DNA of 64,000 nucleotides from DATBLE01 sp963808815 (GTDB lineage Bacteria; Actinomycetota; Thermoleophilia; Gaiellales; Gaiellaceae), in contig CAWEGI010000019.1 in the NCBI GenBank assembly GCA_963808815.1, positions 296,517-360,516 of the forward strand, read 5' to 3'. Both the position numbers and the translations under genes were made by a program. Numbering within the stretch: the first letter of the stretch is position 1; each line of letters starts with the position of its first letter. The notes beneath the pieces were generated by a model. That model was not told where the DNA came from, ran no database searches, and saw only the letters and a program-made list of their open reading frames with translations. Of this stretch, positions 59,923 through 64,000 are shown in pieces.

Positions 59923-60151
59923 ATGAGACGTCTAGCTATCGCTGCGACCACGCGGCTGCGCGAGCGGCGAGAACGGCGGGAGGAGCAGATTCGGGTGCGG
60001 GCATTCATGAGGCGCACTCGGGTGGAACGGTGAGGCGATTGAACTGGAGGCCAAGAAATACGAGGCGTGGCAAAAAGAGCGTGAGCCGATCCCTGCGCCG
60101 ATGCAGCGGGTCGCGCTCGCCGAGGAGCAGCTGCCGGCCTACGCAGCCTGA
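59923..60151 (+). CDS. small basic/acidic orphan protein (frameshifted)
   Basis: About 75 residues. The first part is MRRLAIAATTRLRERRERRE then EQIRVRAFMRRTRVER; in the next frame, after about 60028, IELEAKKYEAWQKEREPIPA and PMQRVALAEEQLPAYAA lead to a stop at 60149-60151. The two frames join naturally across one base, and both parts look like real coding (Glu/Lys helices). RBS GAAAGGAAG eight bases before ATG. No family recognised. Between R elements A and B. Confidence 0.55.
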
Positions 60152-60237
60152 ACCCGCTTCGCCGCCGCGCCGACCTCGCCGGCGGTGCCGGCCGATCGCA
60201 GCCATGCTCGGCGAACGCCTCCCGCGCCTCCTCAACC

Positions 60238-60279
60238 GGCCCGGCGCGGGGGTCGAACACTACGCCGGCCGGACGAGCG
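60238..60279. repeat. R element, copy B (5' half only)
   Basis: GGCCCGGC-GCGGGGG-TCGAACACTACGCCGGCC, then diverges where the return arm should be. The 3' half is lost or degenerate. Confidence 0.75.
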
Positions 60280-60426
60280 CCTCGATCCGTGGAGGAAAGG
60301 AGCGGCCCGCGAGGTCAGCGGTATTGCTCAGGACGCTGTCGCGTCGCGGCGCATCGCACAAAGAACGGCGCGCCGAGTGGACACGGCATCGCCGTGAGCC
60401 TGATGGACATTGTGCGTTCAGCCGCG

Positions 60427-60473
60427 TAGTGTTCTATAGCCACCGTCCGGTGGTTTGTTGGGGGAGAGGGAGG
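60427..60473 (+). promoter_or_regulatory. shared leader of secreted-protein gene, copy 1
   Basis: TAGTGT (60427-60432), then hairpin CCACC-GTCC-GGTGG (60440-60453), then GAGGGAGG RBS (60466-60473). The same order and spacing occur at 63720-63769, before another secreted-protein gene. Confidence 0.65.
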
Positions 60474-60480
60474 CAGGCGA

Positions 60481-61089
60481 GTGAAACTGCGAGCCAGATT
60501 GGCCGCGGTGCTCGTGCTCGTCTCGGCTGCCTTTGCCTCGCCGGCTCTTGCCGACAAACCCCCGAAGGACCCGGGGCATTCGGCTAACTCTGGCCAATCG
60601 GAGAATGGGGCTCCTGGCAAATCGGGAGGCAGCTCGGGCAACTCCGGCAGCTCCGGCAACTCGGGCAGTCCCGGCAAGCCAACCAGTCCCGGCAGCTCCG
60701 GCAACTCGGGCAATCCCGGCAAGCCAACCAGTCCCGGCAACTCCGGCAACTCAAGCAATCCCGGCAAGCCGAGCAGTCCGGGCAACTCGGCTGCCCATCG
60801 GGCCCCGACCCGGCAACGTCCGGCCCCGAGTGCGACGCCGGCTGCCAAAGCGAAGGCTTACGGGCGCTGGTGCCAGAATCAGAGCAAGCAGTACGTAGCT
60901 GGCCAGGCGGGCACCCAGTTCCGCTTGTGCTTGACCGCTATGGCGAAACTGGCAACCGCAGTGACGAACGCGCCCTGGACGGCATGCCGACTGCTGAGCA
61001 GGAAGCCCATCTCAGGCCAGACGGGATCGCCTTTCAGCCGGTGCGTGATTGCAGGGACGCGGCTCCTCAACGAGCTGCACAAGCAGTAG
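60481..61089 (+). CDS. secreted Gly/Ser/Pro-repeat protein with duplicated Cys module
   Basis: 202 residues from GTG 60481, signal peptide LRARLAAVLVLVSAAFASPA with cut ALA-D. Residues about 30-105 are low-complexity Gly-Ser-Asn-Pro-Lys with three 15-residue units (45-bp period; SPGKPTSPGSSGNSG type). The C-terminal part has two related modules: CQNQSKQYVAGQAGTQFRLC and CRLLSRKPISGQTGSPFSRC, each Cys-x3-Ser-x5-GQ-x-G-x2-F-x2-Cys. The modules may form disulfides; the repeat may be a wall-spanning linker. No family recognised. Leader shared with 63776. Confidence 0.75.
   Translation: MKLRARLAAVLVLVSAAFASPALADKPPKDPGHSANSGQSENGAPGKSGGSSGNSGSSGNSGSPGKPTSPGSSGNSGNPGKPTSPGNSGNSSNPGKPSSPGNSAAHRAPTRQRPAPSATPAAKAKAYGRWCQNQSKQYVAGQAGTQFRLCLTAMAKLATAVTNAPWTACRLLSRKPISGQTGSPFSRCVIAGTRLLNELHKQ
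60671..60805 (+). repeat. 45-bp tandem repeat, three units, in the secreted protein
   Basis: The phrase CCGGCAAGCC recurs at 60671, 60716 and 60761, exactly 45 bases apart. The units differ by a few bases, so they have diverged. Confidence 0.85.
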
Positions 61090-61129
61090 TCCCGAAGGCC
61101 GCGACCGATCTCGCCGCCCCGGGCAGAGA

Positions 61130-61196
61130 GGCCCGGCGCGGGGGTCGAACACTACGCCGGCCGGACGAGCAGCTTCCCCCGCAATCACCGGGCCGC
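61130..61196. repeat. R element, copy C
   Basis: GGCCCGGCGCGGGGGTCGAA then CACTACGCCGGCCGGACGAG, CCCCCGC and ACCGGGCC. The outer and inner stems are conserved; the right end is GCTCAG. It ends about 5 bases before the stop of the minus-strand gene. Confidence 0.8.
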
Positions 61197-61200
61197 TCAG

Positions 61201-61860
61201 TTATCCGCTCTTATAGGGATCGACGTAGAGGTCGTCGATCTGCCAGTAGCTGTCCGCTGTGTCCTTCTTGGCCTCAGCTGCGAAGGTGAAGCTGACGGTC
61301 GCCTGCCCGTTTCGTTTGAGGATGTTGTTGACCGGCCCGAGGAATTTGAGCGAGTCGGTCAGTGTCCATGATGGCCCGCCTCGCAGGTCCTTGAGCTTTT
61401 GTGTCCGCGGGTTGCCCTTGTCGTCGGTGAAGTTGAGATAGACCCGGAGCTTCGGATCCTTGGCTCCGGAGTTGAGGACGGCCAATCTCAGGTCCGGGCT
61501 TTGAGCCGTGACGCAGATGGTGGGGGTGGTCACTGAGCCGCCGTTCGGAAGGGCCAGCGACTGACTGTCTGCCGGGGAGCCGAGCTGGTAACTCTCGTTT
61601 CCCGGCACCATGGCGGCCCCGTCGTTCAACGTCCAGTCGCTCAGGTCGCCTTCGAAGTCGCCTCCCGAGATCAGAAAGTACTGCCCATAGTCATTCCAGG
61701 GAGCGAACGGTGTCGGGAGGCTCGTGTTCATCCAGTCGCAGTTGCCGCTGACGCCGCCCTTCGGCGGACCCGCGAGAGCGCCGGTCGTTGCGACCGCCAT
61801 GCCGACGAGCGACAAGGCGACAAGCGCTGTAAGTCTCCAAGCTTTCCGGTGCCTACCCAT
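61201..61860 (-). CDS. secreted protein, predicted beta-sandwich, unknown
   Basis: 219 residues. Signal peptide TALVALSLVGMAVATTGALA. The mature protein has GGDFEGDLSDWTLNDGAAMV and GNESYQLGSPADSQSLALPN, then SVTTPTICVTAQSPDLRLAV. This layout (GDFE then WTL) looks like a carbohydrate-binding-module-like jelly roll, but no catalytic residues are visible. Less GC-biased codons than the rest of the window. RBS AAAGGAC five bases from ATG 61860. Confidence 0.7.
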   Translation of the reverse strand: MGRHRKAWRLTALVALSLVGMAVATTGALAGPPKGGVSGNCDWMNTSLPTPFAPWNDYGQYFLISGGDFEGDLSDWTLNDGAAMVPGNESYQLGSPADSQSLALPNGGSVTTPTICVTAQSPDLRLAVLNSGAKDPKLRVYLNFTDDKGNPRTQKLKDLRGGPSWTLTDSLKFLGPVNNILKRNGQATVSFTFAAEAKKDTADSYWQIDDLYVDPYKSG

Positions 61861-62184
61861 CTCGTGTCCTTTCCGACTACCAAGGTCGGTTCTTCGTCAG
61901 CGCTTCATAACGTGCGCTCACGGGCACTCGCCGGTATCCCCCTTCGGGGTGACCGACTGGCGAAAACCCTCAATTGAGGGAACGAGCTACTACTCCCGAG
62001 CCGCCATAGCGCCCCTGCCGCATGCCTGGTCGCGCGAGGTCACCGAGGGCTCGTCGGCGGCAGCGCCGGCCCGGCCGCAAGTTGAGCGGCGACAACGCCT
62101 CGGGGGCCAGCTCAGTCGCCGGCGCCACTCGAACCACTGCCGCGACCAACTGCACCGCTAACCCGGGCGGCCCCAAATAGACGA
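61861..62184 (-). promoter_or_regulatory. long structured leader/promoter region of the secreted gene
   Basis: Reading the minus strand toward 61860: the palindrome CCCTCAATTGAGGG, then GTTTTCGCC, then nested stems GGTCACCCCGAAGGGGGAT and GTGCCC-GTGAGC, then CCGAC...GTCGG at about 61872-61890, and AAAGGAC. A regulator site and/or structured RNA is likely; no known riboswitch consensus fits. The upper part (62000-62184) has no gene. Confidence 0.45.
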
Positions 62185-62269
62185 GGCCCGGCGCGGGGGT
62201 CGAACAAATCGCGGCCGGACGAGCGCTTCCCCCGCGAATGCCGGGCCGGTCAGAACGCTACGCGTCTCG
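62185..62269. repeat. R element, copy D (complete)
   Basis: GGCCCGGC (62185-62192), GCGGGGG, TCGAAC, a 23-base middle, CCCCCGC, GAAT bulge and GCCGGGCC (62240-62247), then GGTCAGAACGCTACGCGTC. The best-preserved copy. A tandem repeat follows at once. Confidence 0.85.
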
Positions 62270-62680
62270 CTACCCACAGAAGCTGGCCTCACCGAAACCC
62301 TGCGCCCCCCGCAGTCTTCACTTCACCCGCCCGAGGTGCGCGAGGATACAAACCGGGGACGGGCGTTCGTCGCGACAGTGCGCCTCTCCCGCCGCGACGC
62401 CGTTAGCCAACCCGCCCCCGGGTGCCGTAAACCCTCTACCCGTAAAGACGCTGGCCGCGCCGGAAACCTGCGTACCGCGGTCTTCACTTCACCGGCCCGA
62501 GGCGACGCGAAGATGCAAAACCGGGGGCGGGTGTTGAAGTCCTCACGGTTCGCAGGCCGCCCGAGGACCGGGCCCGCCCCCGGTGGGTGGAGAGACACCC
62601 GTTACCTGTAGAGACGTTGGCCGCGTCGAAATCTCGCGCCCCGCGTTCTTCACTTCACCGCTTTGAGCGGCGGCGGGATC
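62270..62680. repeat. 166-bp tandem repeat, about 2.4 units
   Basis: TCTTCACTTCAC occurs at 62315, 62481 and 62647, exactly 166 bases apart; CTGGCC or TTGGCC occurs about 35 bases before each. Units one and two also share GCCCGAGG-GCGCGA-GAT-CAAA. No gene. Confidence 0.8.
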
Positions 62681-62748
62681 CCCGGCACCGCCGACGGTGG
62701 CCAGGCCCAGCTTGCTTGGCCTCGTTCTCGCGGCGAGCAGATTCCCAC

Positions 62749-62838
62749 GCTGATCGCGCTCTGAAAGATCCGGCGTGGATGCCCCTGCGCTGTCACGGCC
62801 CTCCCGGGTGGGGCCGGACGGCTCTGCGTCAGCCTAAC
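62749..62838 (-). pseudogene. duplicated promoter and first codons of the 63617 gene
   Basis: On the minus strand VTAQGHPRRIFQSAIS is aligned with MTAQGHPRAIFGRAIK of the gene at 63617, and the 40 bases before it also match (GTTAGG, GGCCGTCCGGCCCCACC, GGGAGG). After about 16 codons the match stops, so this is a truncated duplicate. Confidence 0.75.
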
Positions 62839-63225
62839 GGGCTGAGGCGAATCCATCTTGCCACCGACGCGGGTAGCGAGTAAAGAGAAGAAAAGAGACG
62901 GCGGGTTTCCCTGGGGGTTTACCTGGGCGGTGAACCATCGCAGCCCGGTTTGGGGAGAGAGTGCGAACCAGACTGCACAGGGAACCCGCCGCCTCGGATC
63001 AGCAGAGTAGCGGCGAGGCCTGTGCGTCCCAGTTTCATAACAAGGGTCGGCAATAATGGTGAACCGCCAAAGAGGGCCGCGCGCCAGCAGAAGACTCCGG
63101 TGGGGAGAGAGAAGCAGCGTGTAGGGCATATCGGGGCCGGCGGTGGTGCGTGGGGAGGGGGAGCTGTGCGGCGGCGTCCTCTCCCCCGCCCCGGATTGCA
63201 TCGAGCTTGTCGGCTCGGTCTCAGC
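62839..63225. other. non-coding stretch with a long inverted repeat
   Basis: 387 bases. CGGCGGGTTTCCCTG (62899-62913) and CAGGGAACCCGCCG (62978-62991) can pair over a 64-base loop. A purine-rich tract (AAAGAGAAGAAAAGAG) precedes it. No gene, no match to known RNA families seen. Confidence 0.5.
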
Positions 63226-63282
63226 CAGCCGGCCGGACGAGTGCTTCCCCCGCGATGCCGGGCCACTCAAGACGCTACCCGC
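63226..63282. repeat. R element, copy E (3' half)
   Basis: GCCGGCCGGACGAGTGCTTC, CCCCCGC, GATGCCGGGCC and the tail GACGCTAC. The left arm is missing. It overlaps the stop of the minus-strand gene. Confidence 0.75.
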
Positions 63283-63617
63283 CGCGCTCGAGCATTCCTA
63301 GTCGCCTTCTCCGCCATGGCCGAAAGCGTCGCCAGAGCTTCGATGTGACCTCGGCCGCCCAGCGTTGCGAGTGCGGACGCGGCTAGTGCGACCTCCTCGA
63401 TGGACAGCCGGTCGTCCTCCTCGAGCAGCCGAACGAGCCACCGCACTGCGAATGGTGAGCGGCGCGCAGGCTCCTGGCAGGCGACCAGGGCCGTGAGCGC
63501 GAGGCTTTCGTCGAGTGACAAGCGGCCGAGCTCGCGCGCCGTCATCTCGGCAAGGACGAGATTGCGGCTCTTGATTGCCCGCCCGAAGATCGCTCTCGGA
63601 TGCCCCTGCGCTGTCAT
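63267..63617 (-). CDS. small helical orphan protein, unknown
   Basis: 116 residues: MTAQGHPRAIFGRAIKSRNL, then ELGRLSLDESLALTALVACQ and LSIEEVALAASALATLGGRG. Helix-rich with two similar helical stretches, no signal peptide. No family recognised; it is probably cytoplasmic. ATG 63617 with GGGAGGACC RBS and TAGGGT upstream as -10 box. Its start was duplicated at 62796. Confidence 0.65.
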   Translation of the reverse strand: MTAQGHPRAIFGRAIKSRNLVLAEMTARELGRLSLDESLALTALVACQEPARRSPFAVRWLVRLLEEDDRLSIEEVALAASALATLGGRGHIEALATLSAMAEKATRNARARRVAS

Positions 63618-63719
63618 GGTCCTCCCGGTGGGGCCGGACGGCTAGCTCACCCTAACGCCCACGCTTCCCCGGTCGCCCATCGAACGGCTCCCGGGATGGA
63701 CAGCGCCGGTTCGGGGGCG

Positions 63720-63769
63720 TAGTGTCCTGCGGCCACCGTCTGGTGGACCAGGGGGCAGGCAGAGGGAGG
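63720..63769 (+). promoter_or_regulatory. shared leader of secreted-protein gene, copy 2
   Basis: TAGTGT (63720-63725), hairpin CCACC-GTCT-GGTGG (63733-63746), RBS GAGGGAGG (63762-63769). Near copy of 60427-60473; the similarity continues into the first codons (both LRARLAAV/LRASLAAV). Confidence 0.65.
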
Positions 63770-63775
63770 CAGGCG

Positions 63776-64000
63776 ATGAGACTGCGAGCCAGTTTGGCGG
63801 CGGTGGTCGCACTCGTTCTCTGTTGTTGTTGCACCGGAGGCGACCGGCAAGGGCGGGACGGTGATCACGACCTGCGGTCAGACGGTGACGACGAACGCCG
63901 TGCTCGGCCAGGATCTCGACTGCCCTGGATCGGACGGGGTGGTTGTCGGCACGTCGGGGATCACGATCGATCTGAAGGGGTTCACGCTTAGTGGGGACGG
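63776..64000 (+). CDS. secreted beta-helix protein, 5' part (frameshifted, cut by window end)
   Basis: Starts ATG 63776 with signal peptide RLRASLAAVVALVL. The ATG frame then turns to Cys-rich and basic nonsense (CCCCT). One base away, near 63815, the frame reads GTVITTCGQTVTTNAVLGQD and GVVVGTSGITIDLKGFTLSG, the usual first rungs of a right-handed parallel beta-helix. A one-base error is the simplest reading. The rest is outside the window. Confidence 0.65.

Larger units (their letters stand above)
60152..60480. other. gap with R copy B and the leader of the next gene
   Basis: 329 bases. Contains partial R element B (60238-60279) and, at the end, a promoter and hairpin. ACGGC-ATC-GCCGT at about 60383-60395 is a short hairpin. 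No gene seen. Confidence 0.5.

Noticed and set aside
61861..61990. c-di-GMP or c-di-AMP riboswit­ch
   Set aside because: Stem-loops are present but the conserved core bases of those riboswitches could not be found.
59651..63282. R elements as integron attC sites
   Set aside because: They are imperfect palindromes between small genes, but lack paired GTTRRRY and RYYYAAC core sites, and no integrase gene is in the window.
1..64000. Programmed frameshifting as the reason for the split genes
   Set aside because: Shift sites share no slippery sequence, vary in direction and occur in many unrelated, including essential, genes.
1..64000. CRISPR array
   Set aside because: No set of short direct repeats with regular unique spacers was found; the 45-bp and 166-bp tandem units have no spacers.
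59400..64000. Prophage or transposon
   Set aside because: Island-like, next to tRNA genes, but no integrase, transposase, capsid or tail gene is visible. It may be a partial or degenerate island; the right border is beyond the window.

Overview
The window reads as chromosomal DNA of a very GC-rich actinobacterium. Gene content and protein style suggest an uncultured member of the Thermoleophilia (Gaiellales/Solirubrobacterales); this is inference, because no rRNA gene is present to test it. Genes are packed tightly. ATGA, GTGA and TGATG overlaps are the rule, GTG and TTG starts are common, and many genes have a TANNNT -10 box only 6-9 bases before the start codon, which implies leaderless mRNAs.

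Layout. 1-9.1 kb: catabolic and repair genes (FAD amine oxidase end, homogentisate dioxygenase, HAD phosphatase, HhH-GPD glycosylase, GNAT enzyme, GST-like protein, hydrolase, sulfurtransferase, WYL regulator, amidotransferase). 9-18.4 kb: murI-rph-mgtC-rdgB, yihY, a roadblock gene, pyrE, hup, pyrF, LysM, dacF and a PfkB kinase. 18.6-29.3 kb: guaB-guaA, a PLD-type hydrolase, a nitroreductase, a uracil-DNA glycosylase, and the rplM-rpsI-glmM-glmS block. 29.3-39.2 kb: a secreted glycoside hydrolase, arfB, the overlapping HAD-acpS-nnr-alr-pcnB-methyltransferase-M29 run, and fabI. 39.2-44.4 kb: a minus-strand operon of RidA, a GCS2-type ligase, a secreted beta-propeller-like protein, a peroxiredoxin with an in-frame TGA at its catalytic cysteine, and two membrane proteins. 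44.4-59.4 kb: a serine hydrolase, a lipoprotein, a cNMP-binding protein, Nudix, trx, ileS, ispH, an EamA transporter, a dapA-like gene, proline dehydrogenase, ctaG, cyclophilin, an AI-2E family protein, a CAP-domain protein and four tRNA genes (Pro, Gly, Arg, His).

59.4-64 kb is different: gene-poor, less extreme in base use, and full of repeats. Small or secreted orphan proteins are separated by five copies (two partial) of a structured repeat with an 8-bp GGCCCGGC/GCCGGGCC stem. There is also a 166-bp tandem repeat, a duplicated gene start, and a promoter-hairpin-RBS leader shared by two secreted-protein genes. It resembles an accessory island beside the tRNA-Arg/tRNA-His pair, but no integrase or transposase is visible.

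Two things deserve attention. The first is the peroxiredoxin: one open frame from 42129 to 41671 is broken only by TGA at the peroxidatic position, followed 21 bases later by a SECIS-like hairpin, so it is probably a selenoprotein. The second is that dispersed palindromic or short repeats sit on gene boundaries and have been taken into proteins, supplying start codons and N-termini in two genes and most of a lipoprotein signal peptide in another.

Caution: about twenty conserved genes, including essential hup, guaA and ileS, carry single-base frameshifts. This pattern fits indel errors in the sequence rather than gene decay. Those genes are annotated as reconstructed CDSs with the shift sites noted.
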